A stretch of 64,000 nt of DNA from Crateriforma spongiae (lineage in GTDB: Bacteria; Planctomycetota; Planctomycetia; Pirellulales; Pirellulaceae). The position numbers and the translations under genes were made by a program. Of this stretch, positions 1 to 10,374 are shown one piece after another. Numbering within the stretch: position 1 is the stretch's first letter; every line of letters begins with the position of its first letter. The stretch covers positions 220,217 to 284,216 of the forward strand of contig NZ_JAAXMS010000009.1 in NCBI RefSeq assembly GCF_012290005.1, given 5' to 3'. The notes beneath the pieces are model-generated. The model was not told the origin of the DNA and made no database searches. It was given only the letters and a program-made list of their open reading frames with translations.

Positions 1-54
1 GCGACATGTCGGCATTCGTCACGCCGGTCACAGGGGTGACAACCGGGTTAATCG

Positions 55-1548
55 TTAAAGTTCACGTACGCGAATGTCGCGCCAGCGGACTTCGTACGGG
101 CCGGTACCCTTCTTGATGCCGTGGACCTGCAATCCGATGAAGCCTTCGCGTCGCGATTCCGCATCGCGCAGATCTTCGACCATCGTGCCGTTGATCCACG
201 TTTGAATCCGATCGCCTTTGGCGCGGATCACGTATCGGTTCCACTGATCGTTCTTGTAGGCGTCTTTGGTGTCCTGGTTCGGGCTCAGCCACCCACGCCC
301 GGTCGCTTCCCCATAGACGTATCCCGATTCGCCGGGAGCCGTTTCAATTTCCACCTGGGGACCATACACGCGGCCGGTATCTTCTTTGGTTCCGGAACGA
401 ATCTGCACACCGCTGTTCAATCCCGGGTCGACCATGACTTCGAAAGTCAATTCGAAATCACCATAGGACTTCTCGGTACACAGGAAGCTGTTCGGGCTTC
501 CTTCGGCGGTCTTTCCGACGACCACACCATCCTCGATACGATACGTGGCGGTGCCATTCTTTTGAGTCCAGCCGGTCGTGTCTTTGCCGTTGAAGATCGT
601 GACCCAACCTTCGCCATCGATCGCCGGTGCCTCTTCTGTGCTGTCCGCCGCATCGGTTTTGACCAGCACCACGGCTTCATCAGCGCTCAACACCTTCGCG
701 TCGACGATATCGTCGGACACCTGACCGGTTGCCGCCCATTCGGTACCACGCAGCAACGTGACTTGAAACGCTGCACCCGACATCGCGGTCAAATCGTGTC
801 CCAACGTCGTATGGAACACGCGTCCGTTGCCGTAGTGAATCGTCATCAGAACCGGCTCATGCAATCCTGTGCCGCCCGTCGATGGGTCCTGTTGCGCGGT
901 GGCCAAAATATGCATGTTTTCCGCCGGACCACGCAGCTTCGAATAAAGTTCATCATCGGTTTGCAAAAACGATGACGGCAAGCCACGTGTGATCGGGTGG
1001 TCCATGTCACGGCAAATCACCAAGAACGGCACTCGCTTGCCATGCGCACCACCTTTCCCGGGTGACAGATCACGAACGAAGCGTTGCTGTTGATCGTTCC
1101 ACCGCACGTAGGGTCCCGATTTTTCGTTGCGTCCGCCCCAGCCGCCCAGTCCGATCATCCGGTTGTACTCGGGCCATTGCGGGAAAGCATTATCGGCGGC
1201 ATGAACGCTGACGAATCCACCACCGCTGGCGATGTACTTTTCAAAAGCTTGTTGGGTCTGTTCCGTCCACGCCAATCCGTTGTAGTTGGAAACAAAGACG
1301 TCAAACTTGTCGAAGTCGGGTCGAAACTGACGCATCGCCTTTTCGTCTTGTGGCGCGGTCATGACGGTGACTTCGAAACGACCGCTGCCTTCCAAGATCG
1401 CCGTCAGTTCGGGAGTCGTCTTTTGCCAATCGTGATACGGGTTGAACCCGTCGATGATCAACACTTTCAACGGCGATGCAGCTGCCGCGAAACTAAAAAT
1501 ACTGAATCCAAACGTGGCGGCGACCGCCAAGATTAATCGTGCGAGCAT
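55..1548 (-). CDS. Secreted ThuA domain plus DUF1080 (3-keto-disaccharide hydrolase-like) protein
   Basis: A 497-residue two-domain protein. Residues 1-25 are a signal peptide (LILAVAATFGFSIFSFAAAAS), so it acts outside the cytoplasm. Residues about 28-265 match the ThuA/trehalose-utilisation fold, a class I glutamine amidotransferase-like domain (VLIIDGFNPYHDW, GGGFVSVHAADNAF, HPITRGLP). Residues about 315-495 are a DUF1080 concanavalin-like domain (IFNGKDTTGW, NSGVQIRSG, QWNRYVIRAKGD). DUF1080 members have been linked to 3-keto-disaccharide hydrolysis; the exact substrate here is unknown. A GTG at 1551 directly precedes the ATG at 1548; the ATG is preferred, with AAGGA just upstream. It stands alone, divergent from hemB. 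Confidence 0.9.
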   Translation of the reverse strand: MLARLILAVAATFGFSIFSFAAAASPLKVLIIDGFNPYHDWQKTTPELTAILEGSGRFEVTVMTAPQDEKAMRQFRPDFDKFDVFVSNYNGLAWTEQTQQAFEKYIASGGGFVSVHAADNAFPQWPEYNRMIGLGGWGGRNEKSGPYVRWNDQQQRFVRDLSPGKGGAHGKRVPFLVICRDMDHPITRGLPSSFLQTDDELYSKLRGPAENMHILATAQQDPSTGGTGLHEPVLMTIHYGNGRVFHTTLGHDLTAMSGAAFQVTLLRGTEWAATGQVSDDIVDAKVLSADEAVVLVKTDAADSTEEAPAIDGEGWVTIFNGKDTTGWTQKNGTATYRIEDGVVVGKTAEGSPNSFLCTEKSYGDFELTFEVMVDPGLNSGVQIRSGTKEDTGRVYGPQVEIETAPGESGYVYGEATGRGWLSPNQDTKDAYKNDQWNRYVIRAKGDRIQTWINGTMVEDLRDAESRREGFIGLQVHGIKKGTGPYEVRWRDIRVREL

Positions 1549-1781
1549 CACTGTCCTTCTTCGCAGTTACCCATGGGTCAATGTTCGTTCGGGCGGCCAC
1601 TTGTTTGGGTCGCCCCATTCAATCGCCCAGTTTAGCACTCTCGATGCCCGGGCATTGCATGGCCTCGGTATTGCAACCGCGACGCTGCGACAGCTTGGCT
1701 CCTTCCGCGGCCGAATCGGTTTTCCGAAAGATGGGCATTCTGATGCCGGGCTAACGACCCGCCGCCGGACTATTACGATGA

Positions 1782-2819
<1,038 letters not shown>

Positions 2820-2831
2820 ACTCACACCAAA

Positions 2832-3722
2832 TCAGCCTTGGCGTCGACGTCGCCGCCGTCGACGCCACCACCAAACGGTCGGCAACAAGACAAAACCGCC
2901 GACGACCAACCAGGGCACCGCACCGACCGCCAACACGACCGCGTTTTCCGCAGTCAGTCGCAATGAAGCCAGTGAATGCGACCACGATTGTCCGATCCGC
3001 GAGGTGAACGTCGGCGCGGCGGGCGGCGTGTATTTGCGTTCCTCGCGACACTGAATCGTGACGGTGGCCAAGGTCGTGCGATCCGCCAGCACACGCAGCC
3101 GGCCTTGCATCCGTTCGATCTCTTCACGGACCCGCGCCAGTTCTCGTTCGATCTCCAAGACATCGGACAATTTGCCCGATCGTTCTTCCAACAGATCGAC
3201 CATCCGTTGTTCCAATCGCTGGCTATTCTTGATGCGTGATTCGACGTCGACGTATTCTTCGGTAACGTCTTGAGCGTCTTCTTTGCGTGATTCGGCAAAG
3301 CCCAGACCCATCACCCCCGCAAGGAAACCGTCATAGCGATCCACTGGCACGCGGATGACCCAGGTGCCCGATTGTTCGTCGCGATATCGACGGTTGGTTT
3401 CGGCGTTGGACACAAACCCATCGTGATCGCGGACCAACTGGGGCAACTTGGCTTCAAAGACTTGGTAGTCCTCGACAACCATCGATAACCGCGTTTGATA
3501 GATGATCCGGCGTTTGGTGGCTCCGTTGGCACGATCTGCCGCGTTGCCGGATCCATCCGCCTCGGCCAATGCCGACATCAACGCATCGGCCGATTCGGAT
3601 TCGTATGCCGCAGCCTCCGCCGTATCAACGCTGGCCATTTTGCCGCTGTAACCGGCTTCCGGCATGCCACATCCGGCCACCAAAAGCGCGGTGGCTATTC
3701 CGATCCATAACGTTCGATTCAT
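2832..3722 (-). CDS. DUF4349-type lipoprotein with coiled coil and C-terminal membrane anchor
   Basis: With the ATG at 3722 the protein has 296 residues and begins MNRTLWIGIATALLVAGCG, a clear lipoprotein signal peptide with lipobox LVAGC. An in-frame TTG at 3785 and ATG at 3782 would give a longer form overlapping the upstream gene's stop, but they add a charged leader before the signal, so 3722 is preferred. The centre matches DUF4349 (RIIYQTRLSMVVEDYQVFEAKLPQLV, GTWVIRVPVDRYDGFL, AQDVTEEYVDVESRIKN) followed by a coiled coil (residues about 165-225). It ends with a hydrophobic helix and a run of eight arginines, consistent with a second membrane anchor. Function of the family is unknown. 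It probably shares a transcript with the PQQ-propeller gene. Confidence 0.85.
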   Translation of the reverse strand: MNRTLWIGIATALLVAGCGMPEAGYSGKMASVDTAEAAAYESESADALMSALAEADGSGNAADRANGATKRRIIYQTRLSMVVEDYQVFEAKLPQLVRDHDGFVSNAETNRRYRDEQSGTWVIRVPVDRYDGFLAGVMGLGFAESRKEDAQDVTEEYVDVESRIKNSQRLEQRMVDLLEERSGKLSDVLEIERELARVREEIERMQGRLRVLADRTTLATVTIQCREERKYTPPAAPTFTSRIGQSWSHSLASLRLTAENAVVLAVGAVPWLVVGGFVLLPTVWWWRRRRRRRRQG

Positions 3723-3781
3723 CGCCGCGTCCGCCTTGGGAAAAGGATGTCGTCGCCCGTGGCGACCACGATCACCCCGCA

Positions 3782-5128
3782 TCAAATCATGGCCAACAGT
3801 TTTTCGCGTCGCGACTGCCCCGATCCGTTGGCCACTCTCAAGTACATCGTATCGCCCACCACCGTTGGCGTGCTGAACACTTCGTCGGCCACACGAACTT
3901 GGGATCGCTGGACGAATCGATCTCGACCGGATTCGAAAACCCAGCCGTCTCCCGATTCGTTGAACGCATAAATCAAGTCACCGACCAACACCGGTGAACT
4001 ACTCCATTTGCCGCCCAACCGTTGACGCCAAATGACACGTCCGTCGGACACATCCCAGCAATGGCCGACGCCCGCATCCGTCACGCCATACAGGTGATTA
4101 CCCACCACCAACATCGATTGTTCGTAACATTTTTGGTTATTGGACCACTGGACCTTGCCCGATCCGTCGGCCGCGACACACACGGTTTGGCTGTCGGGAT
4201 AGCCGCCGCTGGCAAAGACATGCGTCGAATTCCATACCATGGTGCCGCAGGTGGCCGCGGTGGTCGCCGGCGTTTGCCACAGCATGCGTCCGTTGCTCGG
4301 ATCGTAGCTGCAAACCAGATTCGCACCGCTAATCAATAGTTGATCACGTCCCGCCACGTTGGCGACGATTGGCGATGAAAACGTGATCATTTTGGGTCGC
4401 GGCGTTCGCCACACTTCTTTGCCACTTTGACGATCCAGCGCGACCAGCCAAGCCCCCAAATCCATCTCCGATGCAACGATCACGGTGTTGCCGTACAGCA
4501 GTGGCGATGCGCCGTAACCGAATTGGTAACGCTGTGGATCGAACGGTGCGATCTTCTTCGTCCAGCGGATCTTGCCGTCGGTCGTCAGCGACGTCAGTTG
4601 AATCGCATCGCTGTTATAAAACGACGCGAACAAAGAACGGCCATCAAAAGCCACCGTGGGACTGGCTTCCGTATTCTTGGGATGGTTCTTTGCAGGAATT
4701 CCGCCCCGATGCACCACCGTTTGGAACAACGGTTTTCCGGTGGCGCGGTCAAACCCGAGCACAGCTTGGATTTGCTGTTGCTTGTCGCCGGTCGTCAGAT
4801 AGATCGCGTCATCGGTCACCACGGGTGAACTGTGACCACGTCCGGGAACATCCACAGCCCAGCGGACTTTCGACGGGTCCGGTTGCTGGGGTGCCTGGGC
4901 ATCGGGTGCGGTCGTGTTGTCGCCGCGTGGTCCCCGCCAACACCACCACTGGTCGGCGGGCATCGCCAGCGAACCGTCTGCCGTTGCCTGCGCCAGACTG
5001 GTTGATTCCACACCGGCACACCCGCCGGCAATGGCGGCCACCAATCCGGATTTCAGTGCCACCCGCCGTGTGCACGCTGAATCGATTGGTGTGTTTTCAA
5101 GTTGGCTGGATTCGGACATGCGACGCAT
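3782..5128 (-). CDS. Secreted PQQ-like beta-propeller protein
   Basis: 448 residues. The N-terminus has a twin-arginine motif (TRRVALK) followed by a hydrophobic stretch ending AIAGGCAG, so it is probably exported by Tat and may be lipidated at that Cys. The rest consists of PQQ/WD40-like repeats: SSPVVTDDAIYLTTG, FDRATGKPLF, ALDRQSGKEVW, CWDVSDGRVIW and SSPVLVGDLIYAF. Such propellers are very common in planctomycetes. Many lack catalytic residues of true PQQ dehydrogenases, and none are evident here, so a binding or scaffold role is likely. The start at 5128 is an ATG; a second in-frame ATG is at 5119. The stop overlaps the first possible start of the DUF4349 gene. Confidence 0.9.
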   Translation of the reverse strand: MRRMSESSQLENTPIDSACTRRVALKSGLVAAIAGGCAGVESTSLAQATADGSLAMPADQWWCWRGPRGDNTTAPDAQAPQQPDPSKVRWAVDVPGRGHSSPVVTDDAIYLTTGDKQQQIQAVLGFDRATGKPLFQTVVHRGGIPAKNHPKNTEASPTVAFDGRSLFASFYNSDAIQLTSLTTDGKIRWTKKIAPFDPQRYQFGYGASPLLYGNTVIVASEMDLGAWLVALDRQSGKEVWRTPRPKMITFSSPIVANVAGRDQLLISGANLVCSYDPSNGRMLWQTPATTAATCGTMVWNSTHVFASGGYPDSQTVCVAADGSGKVQWSNNQKCYEQSMLVVGNHLYGVTDAGVGHCWDVSDGRVIWRQRLGGKWSSSPVLVGDLIYAFNESGDGWVFESGRDRFVQRSQVRVADEVFSTPTVVGDTMYLRVANGSGQSRREKLLAMI

Positions 5129-5252
5129 TTCTTCTTGCTGTAAGAAAACCGAACATTGGGTTACGATTGGCCGACCAGCTTAGCCGGTTCCGTGTCGTCG
5201 CGTCATTTTGCCGCCCCATGGATCCGATCGTTTTCTCCGTTGCCAAATACCC

Positions 5253-5942
5253 ATGCCCGTTCCCGATGTTCCGTCCGAGTTGACCCGGCGCGCCGATCAG
5301 CGATTGAAGTGGAAATGGCAACCGACCCCGATCGCCGGGCACACCTGGGACTTGGCGGTCGCGACGGATCCCGACGCGATGCTGATCGAGGCCTGTGAGC
5401 GACAAGATGCCGGCGAAGAAGGCGTCATCGATCCGTTCTGGGCGACCACTTGGCGAGCCGCATCAGGTTTGGACCGTTTTTTGGACCGATACCGATTGGA
5501 AGGCCAGCGGGTCCTGGAACTCGGCTGTGGCACCGGACATGCCGGCATCTCCGCCGCCCTTCGTGGTGCCAACGTGACGCTAACCGATGGTGTGGAAGAT
5601 CCACTGCATTTGGTCCGAATGAGCAGCCATGCGATCCGCGATCGGTGCGAAATCCAGCGTCTGCGATTCGGCGTCGATCGGATCGACGGCGTGACCTTTC
5701 CGCTGATCTTGGGAAGCGACGTGACCTACCTGCGGGAACTGTGGCCACAACTGGATCAGTGCGTCCGCGATCACCTGTCCCCCGGCGGCGAGGTGTTGTT
5801 AAGTGATCCGCATCGAATCATCGCCAACGAATTTCGTGATTGGATTCAGAACCACGACTGGGTCTATGAAGAACACAGCGTTGTGTTGGAAGACGACCCG
5901 GATCACCCGATCCGCATCATGCGTTTGCAACGTCCTCAGTAA
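5253..5942 (+). CDS. Class I SAM-dependent methyltransferase (METTL21/nicotinamide N-methyltransferase-like)
   Basis: 229 residues from the ATG at 5253; the open frame begins at a TTG at 5208, but the ATG fits better. The glycine-rich SAM motif I reads VLELGCGTGHAGI, motif post-I is NVTLTDG, and ILGSDVTYLRELWPQL resembles the conserved segment of the lysine/METTL21 branch of methyltransferases, as does the preceding FWATTWRAASGLDRFL (compare the family's W-x-x-a-x-x-L-a-x-f-L). The protein has no signal peptide and is cytosolic. Substrate cannot be told from sequence; protein lysine methylation is a guess based on the branch. Confidence 0.8.
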   Translation: MPVPDVPSELTRRADQRLKWKWQPTPIAGHTWDLAVATDPDAMLIEACERQDAGEEGVIDPFWATTWRAASGLDRFLDRYRLEGQRVLELGCGTGHAGISAALRGANVTLTDGVEDPLHLVRMSSHAIRDRCEIQRLRFGVDRIDGVTFPLILGSDVTYLRELWPQLDQCVRDHLSPGGEVLLSDPHRIIANEFRDWIQNHDWVYEEHSVVLEDDPDHPIRIMRLQRPQ

Positions 5943-5985
5943 AAATGACGCCGCCGGCCCCGAAACGAGACGCTCACTCGCTTCC

Positions 5986-7650
5986 CTACGAGCACTTTGA
6001 ATCGGAATCGGCATAGTGCACGTCGGCCCAAAAGACCGCTTGGACGTGACGACATTTCGGACAGCGGACCTGACGTCCCAGAGAATCCGGTTGAACCGAA
6101 ACACGTTTTGCACAACCTTCGCAATCGATCCGCAGTCGATGAGGCATCGCCATTCGTTGATCAATGACCGATCGCCGTGTCCCACTGATGCTGATGTCGG
6201 TTTCTTTCAGCCGGCTTAACAAGTCCTCGGACAACTGCGTCGTTTCGGCGACTCGATCGGCCAACCGACGAACCGTGTCTTCGAAAGTGTTTCGGACCAA
6301 ACGTCCGTTGCCAAAGTGCCGATCACGGGTGCGATAAAGATGATCGAATCCCACCAGCAATCGATGGCGTGCCGCTGCATCCAACTGATATTGGTTCTTG
6401 CGACACATCAATTCAAAGATCTGACCCAATTCTTGTGGACGATAATCTTCAAAGTCGATCGTGGTATTGATGCGTGACTTCAAACCCGGATTGGACTCAA
6501 TCATCTTGGCCATTTCGCCGCTATATCCGGCCAGGATCACCGCCAAGTCATCGCGATTGTCTTCCATCCGTTTCAGCAAGGTGCCCACCGCTTCGCGGCC
6601 ATAGGCATCATCCCCCGACGCATCGATCAAGCTGTACGCTTCGTCGATGAACAGCACGCCGCCCATGGCGGAATCGACCAATTCGTTGGTCTTCACCGCC
6701 GTTTGACCCGCGTACTGGGCAACCAGGCCGCTGCGGTCGGTTTCGACAATATGTCCCCGCGAAAGCGTTCCCATCGCGCCCAAGATCTGGCCGATGATGC
6801 GAGCCACCGTCGTCTTTCCGGTCCCGGGATTCCCCAGGAAAGCCATGTGCAGACTGATCGGCATCGTCGACATGCCTTTGTCACGACGTTGTTGCTGCAG
6901 TCGCAAGAAATTCGTGTAACTGTTGACCCGCGACTTGACCGCGGACAGGCCGATCAACGAATCCAGTTCTTTTCGTGCCGAACTCAATTGCTGCTGACGC
7001 TGCTGATCGGTCAGCGGCCCGGCCGGTTCGACGGCGGTGCCATGTTTGTCCGCCGGCGGTTGGCCCGCTTTGGCCTGCCGGGACGGTCCACCGTCGTCGA
7101 CCAGATCGACACCGGATGCCTGTGCACCACCGACCGGGTACAGCGCCGAATCGATCTGATACTGCAATCGGTGCAGGGCATCAGCTTCTTCGGGCATGGT
7201 TTGCCCGTCACACTTGGCGATCAAGTTTGCTAAACGCAAGGTCACGGTTTCGACCTGTGCTCGTGCCCCCGCCAATGGTTCGTGCCGCACAAACGGAGCC
7301 ACCAAGCTGGCCCAAGTCAAACGATCGGCTTGTTCGAACAACCCCATCGCGGCTTCGCGGAGCGCGGCACCGGCCAGTTTCTCGTCCCACAGATGTTCGA
7401 TCATCGCGGCCGCGACACGTTTTTCCGGCCCCGTCCATCGATCGTCGGCGCGGACGATTTCGACGTAGACCTTGATCAACAGCCCGCGATGCAGATCTTC
7501 CATCAGCCGGATGAAGTCTGTCGCGCGTCCATCAATTAACGTCGGGTGTCGCTTCGCCAGCCACTTCGCCGAATCGACGTACAGTTTCTGGCAGTCGCGA
7601 ATCACCCGTCGCAACAATCCGATCAGTCGTGCCGAATCGACCTCGCTCAC
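5986..7650 (-). CDS. CbbX/SpoVK-like AAA+ ATPase with TerB-like N-terminus and C-terminal zinc ribbon
   Basis: 554 residues. Residues about 45-130 form a helical segment with an ADDRWTGPEKR signature resembling TerB-type domains (inference). The AAA+ core has Walker A GNPGTGKTT (about 271-279), the CbbX-family segment ETDRSGLVAQYAGQTA, Walker B VLFIDEAYSL (about 329), and ILAGYSGEM with the GLKSRI arginine region. The last 50 residues carry a CEGC...CPKC zinc ribbon, unusual for this family. CbbX relatives form hexamers that remodel partner proteins; the partner here is unknown. The start is GTG at 7650, overlapping the TGA of the peptide transporter by GTGA, so the two are probably translationally coupled. 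Confidence 0.88.
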   Translation of the reverse strand: MSEVDSARLIGLLRRVIRDCQKLYVDSAKWLAKRHPTLIDGRATDFIRLMEDLHRGLLIKVYVEIVRADDRWTGPEKRVAAAMIEHLWDEKLAGAALREAAMGLFEQADRLTWASLVAPFVRHEPLAGARAQVETVTLRLANLIAKCDGQTMPEEADALHRLQYQIDSALYPVGGAQASGVDLVDDGGPSRQAKAGQPPADKHGTAVEPAGPLTDQQRQQQLSSARKELDSLIGLSAVKSRVNSYTNFLRLQQQRRDKGMSTMPISLHMAFLGNPGTGKTTVARIIGQILGAMGTLSRGHIVETDRSGLVAQYAGQTAVKTNELVDSAMGGVLFIDEAYSLIDASGDDAYGREAVGTLLKRMEDNRDDLAVILAGYSGEMAKMIESNPGLKSRINTTIDFEDYRPQELGQIFELMCRKNQYQLDAAARHRLLVGFDHLYRTRDRHFGNGRLVRNTFEDTVRRLADRVAETTQLSEDLLSRLKETDISISGTRRSVIDQRMAMPHRLRIDCEGCAKRVSVQPDSLGRQVRCPKCRHVQAVFWADVHYADSDSKCS

Positions 7651-9215
7651 TTGATCCCGTGCATCATACGTTTCAAGACCGGTGAAACGATTGCCAACAG
7701 CACTCCGGCAACCGTTGGCAACAAGACCAACAACAAGAAGAACCCAGGCAGCCCATCGATCACGAACGAAATCTCGGCGGGGCTGCCGTCCGCACCGGGC
7801 TTAAACTTCGTCGAAAACGCCGCCATCAGTCCGCCCAACAAATTGGCGGCGGAAAACGACAAGAACCAAACTCCCATCATCAACGACTGCAAACGCAGGG
7901 GCGCCAACTTGGTCACCATCGATAAACCGACCGGCGATAAACACAATTCACCCCACGTACACAACACATAAGTGATCAACAACCAATGGGGACCGGCCAA
8001 ACCGTCACGTGCTTGAAGGGCACCAAAGACCATGGCCACGAACGCCAGCCCCAAAAACCACAACCCCCATGCAAACTTCATCGGCGTCGACGGGTTGGCA
8101 TTCCGCTTGGCCAACCAAACCCAAAGCATGGAGAAGAACGGGGCACAAATGACGATCGTCAACGCGTTGACCGATTGATACCAGGTCGACGGAAACTCGT
8201 ATCCCATGATCGTGCGATCGGTATTCTGGTCGGCGAACACGTTCAGCGAACTGCCAGCCTGTTCAAAGGCGGCCCAGAAGAAGATGTTTCCGACCAAGGC
8301 CAGAATCAAAATCACGGCGATCCGTTGGGTGTCGACCTTGGTCAATGGACGCTGCAGTTCCGCCTGATCGACGGCGCTGGCGGTACCATTGGCGGCGACC
8401 TCCTTGGGCGACAATCCGATCCCCGACAGATACTTCGGACGCAAAAACTGATAACAGAGCAATCCCAAAATCATTCCCACCGCGGCGGATCCGAATCCCC
8501 AGTGCCAGCCAACCTTCTGGCCCAAAGTTCCCGCAATCAGGGGCGATAAAAATGCGCCTAAATTGATCCCCATGTAAAAAATCGTGAATCCACTATCACG
8601 ACGGGGGTCATCTTTGCCATACAGCTGACCGACCATCACGCTGACACAGGGCTTGAAAAAACCCGTCCCGATCACGATCAGGGCCAAGCCCGCAATGAAG
8701 GAACACAGGGCCCCAGGGCCGGTCTGCAGAGTTACCGCTTCCCCAGCAGTGATGCCGAACATCTCCGTCATCGCCAACACGATGTGCCCCGCAGCGATGA
8801 TCCATCCTCCGATCAACATCGACCGGTGCGTCCCCAAGAACCGGTCGGCCAACCAACCACCGAAAATCGGCGTCAGGTAGACCGCCCAGGTGTAAACGGC
8901 ATACAGAATCGCCGCGTTGGCCTCGGACCATCCGAATCCGGGGTTGGATTCCGTTTCCGCCGTCGATGCGATCAGGTACAAGACCAACAGCGCTCGCATG
9001 CCGTAATAGCTGAACCGTTCCCACATTTCGGTGATGAACAGCACCCACAGGCCGGCGGGCTGCCCCGTCTGCAATTCTTGGGGCGGTGGGACGTTGGACG
9101 GTTCCTTGTCCAGTTCGACATCGGACAAATGCAACGGGTTGGATTCCGGGTGTGTCCCGTTGCCACCTGGCGATGCCGAATCGTTGGTTCCACCGGTCAT
9201 GCGAATCGAATCCAT
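7647..9215 (-). CDS. Proton-dependent oligopeptide (POT/PTR2) transporter
   Basis: About 522 residues with roughly 12-14 membrane helices. The POT proton-coupling motif ExxERFxYYG is present as EMWERFSYYG near the N-terminus. The PTR2 signature occurs as FYMGINLGAFLSPLIAG, and GTGFFKPCVSVMVGQLY is the second family motif. It is expected to import di- and tripeptides with protons across the inner membrane. The start is uncertain: GTG 9242, ATG 9215 and ATG 9200 are in frame, none with a strong ribosome-binding site; 9215 is used. It is the first gene of a two-gene unit with the AAA+ ATPase. Confidence 0.92.
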   Translation of the reverse strand: MDSIRMTGGTNDSASPGGNGTHPESNPLHLSDVELDKEPSNVPPPQELQTGQPAGLWVLFITEMWERFSYYGMRALLVLYLIASTAETESNPGFGWSEANAAILYAVYTWAVYLTPIFGGWLADRFLGTHRSMLIGGWIIAAGHIVLAMTEMFGITAGEAVTLQTGPGALCSFIAGLALIVIGTGFFKPCVSVMVGQLYGKDDPRRDSGFTIFYMGINLGAFLSPLIAGTLGQKVGWHWGFGSAAVGMILGLLCYQFLRPKYLSGIGLSPKEVAANGTASAVDQAELQRPLTKVDTQRIAVILILALVGNIFFWAAFEQAGSSLNVFADQNTDRTIMGYEFPSTWYQSVNALTIVICAPFFSMLWVWLAKRNANPSTPMKFAWGLWFLGLAFVAMVFGALQARDGLAGPHWLLITYVLCTWGELCLSPVGLSMVTKLAPLRLQSLMMGVWFLSFSAANLLGGLMAAFSTKFKPGADGSPAEISFVIDGLPGFFLLLVLLPTVAGVLLAIVSPVLKRMMHGIK

Positions 9216-9435
9216 ACGTTTGAAAGCCGGCCGGACTTGCACAGTGTCCGACGAAATCGTGATTGCGGCGAAGTTCCTGCGAAGCTTCGGCGTTTCGCGA
9301 TTTTAGACGCTATGCATTGCCGTGTCCCCGCCGGTCGCGGCAAGCGGTGCCTTGGCGCAGAAAAAACGCCCGCGTTCTGCATCCAAGGCAAAAAGCGAGC
9401 GCAAATCCTGCGATTCGTCGGCCCAATTCGTCAGC

Positions 9436-9750
9436 TCAGTACCCGACGCGAATGGTCACACCACTGCGATAGCTGGGATAGGCCCGATAGTACGTGGTCC
9501 GGCGTTGGACAACCGCGCCGTGATAGACCACCGGCGGGCGATAAACGGTGGCCGCGGGGACTCGCGTGACCACGCGACGATAGGTGTATACCGGCGGACG
9601 GTACACGGGCACCGCCGGGACATACACCGGAACGTAGGGGCGGTACGCCACACGCGGCCCCCAAAACGGCCCGTGCGCGGACGCTTGTTGCGACGTCGCC
9701 AGGACGCCGGCGACGGCCAGCACGGCCGCCAATCCGATTCTGCTGAACAT
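9436..9750 (-). CDS. Small secreted Tyr/Pro/Val-rich protein
   Basis: 104 residues from the ATG at 9750, which is preceded by GGGAAAG at good spacing; the upstream in-frame extension to 9993 is probably not translated. Residues 1-24 (SRIGLAAVLAVAGVLATSQQASA) are a classical signal peptide. The mature part is built of short YRPPV/YVPAV/TVYRPP motifs, low in acidic residues and rich in Tyr, Pro, Val and Arg. Similar tyrosine-proline-rich exported proteins are frequent in planctomycetes and may be cell-envelope or matrix components; no function is known. Confidence 0.72.
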   Translation of the reverse strand: MFSRIGLAAVLAVAGVLATSQQASAHGPFWGPRVAYRPYVPVYVPAVPVYRPPVYTYRRVVTRVPAATVYRPPVVYHGAVVQRRTTYYRAYPSYRSGVTIRVGY

Positions 9751-9928
9751 GGCTCTTTCCCTTTGGGTCTGAAGACAAAAACGACCGCATCGCGGTTGAA
9801 ACACTGCACTGAAGGCCTCGACCGATGGGCGCATCCGTCGATGTCCAATCGTGGCCTGCTTTGAATGCTCGGCCAATGGCTTCGGGGGGATCGATTCCGG
9901 TGAAATCAGTCGTGGACTTCTTTCAAAA

Positions 9929-9958
9929 CGTGTCTTTTCGAATCGTGTCTTTTCGAAA
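9929..9958. repeat. Two tandem 15-bp repeats
   Basis: CGTGTCTTTTCGAAT at 9929-9943 is followed directly by CGTGTCTTTTCGAAA at 9944-9958; a weaker related copy precedes it. It lies about 180 bases upstream of the start of the small secreted protein. Seen directly; role unknown. Confidence 0.8.
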
Positions 9959-10331
9959 CGGTCCATTGGCAAGCGACGGTTCATGCTACCCACCGGTCAC
10001 CGCACCTGCCACTTTCGGGCAGTTGCCGACAACCACCGTGATCACCTCCGACGACACGAACGGAAGCACGGGGCGTGCCACGCACCTGCGGTTGCGGCGG
10101 ATGCCGGGCCCCGGCGGCATAGAGATCGATCGGTGTGCGACGGCCGTCCCCACAACGTCACACTTGCGACCGTGCCGACGTGCACGTTCGTGCAAACAAG
10201 GCGCATGACCAGGGCGGCATCACCAACGGAGCGGCATCACTCGCCTGAGGCGATTCCGACACGAACGACGGGTCCATGGCATGCGTTGTAGCGTGCGATG
10301 CCAAAGATCATCCGCATGAAGCGATGAATTT

Positions 10332-10361
10332 GCCGGGAATTTATCGAACAAAATCCCCGGC
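10332..10361 (-). terminator. Possible hairpin downstream of the glgC-GGDEF unit
   Basis: GCCGGGAATTT (10332-10342) pairs with AAATCCCCGGC (10351-10361) across an 8-base loop, with one mismatch. It sits 14 bases after the diguanylate cyclase stop on the minus strand. There is no strong T tract after it, so it is only a weak terminator candidate. Confidence 0.4.
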
Positions 10362-10374
10362 GTACCGCGATGCG

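Larger units (their letters stand above)
9751..10374. other. Gap of about 620 bases without a convincing gene
   Basis: Lies between the small secreted protein and the diguanylate cyclase stop. It holds the upstream region of the secreted-protein gene, a 15-bp tandem duplication of the form cgtgtcttttcgaa(t/a) at 9929-9958, and an inverted repeat near 10332-10361. Open frames here are compositionally unlike neighbouring genes and have no recognisable domains. Confidence 0.6.

Noticed and set aside
1..54. Terminator for the ThuA-DUF1080 gene in the first 54 bases
   Set aside because: The candidate pairing around 25-47 (CCGGTCAC with GTGACAACCGG) needs a bulge and has no T tract on the minus strand.
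121..975. Long plus-strand frame opposite the ThuA-DUF1080 gene
   Set aside because: It is a shadow of the codon pattern of the real gene; the translation has no domain and an unnatural composition. Similar long antisense frames opposite glgC, the oxidoreductase, the GspE gene and the GGDEF gene were dismissed for the same reason.
9825..10291. Plus-strand frames in the gap beside the small secreted protein
   Set aside because: Compositionally random (Arg/His/Thr/Pro-rich), no start signals and no recognisable motif.
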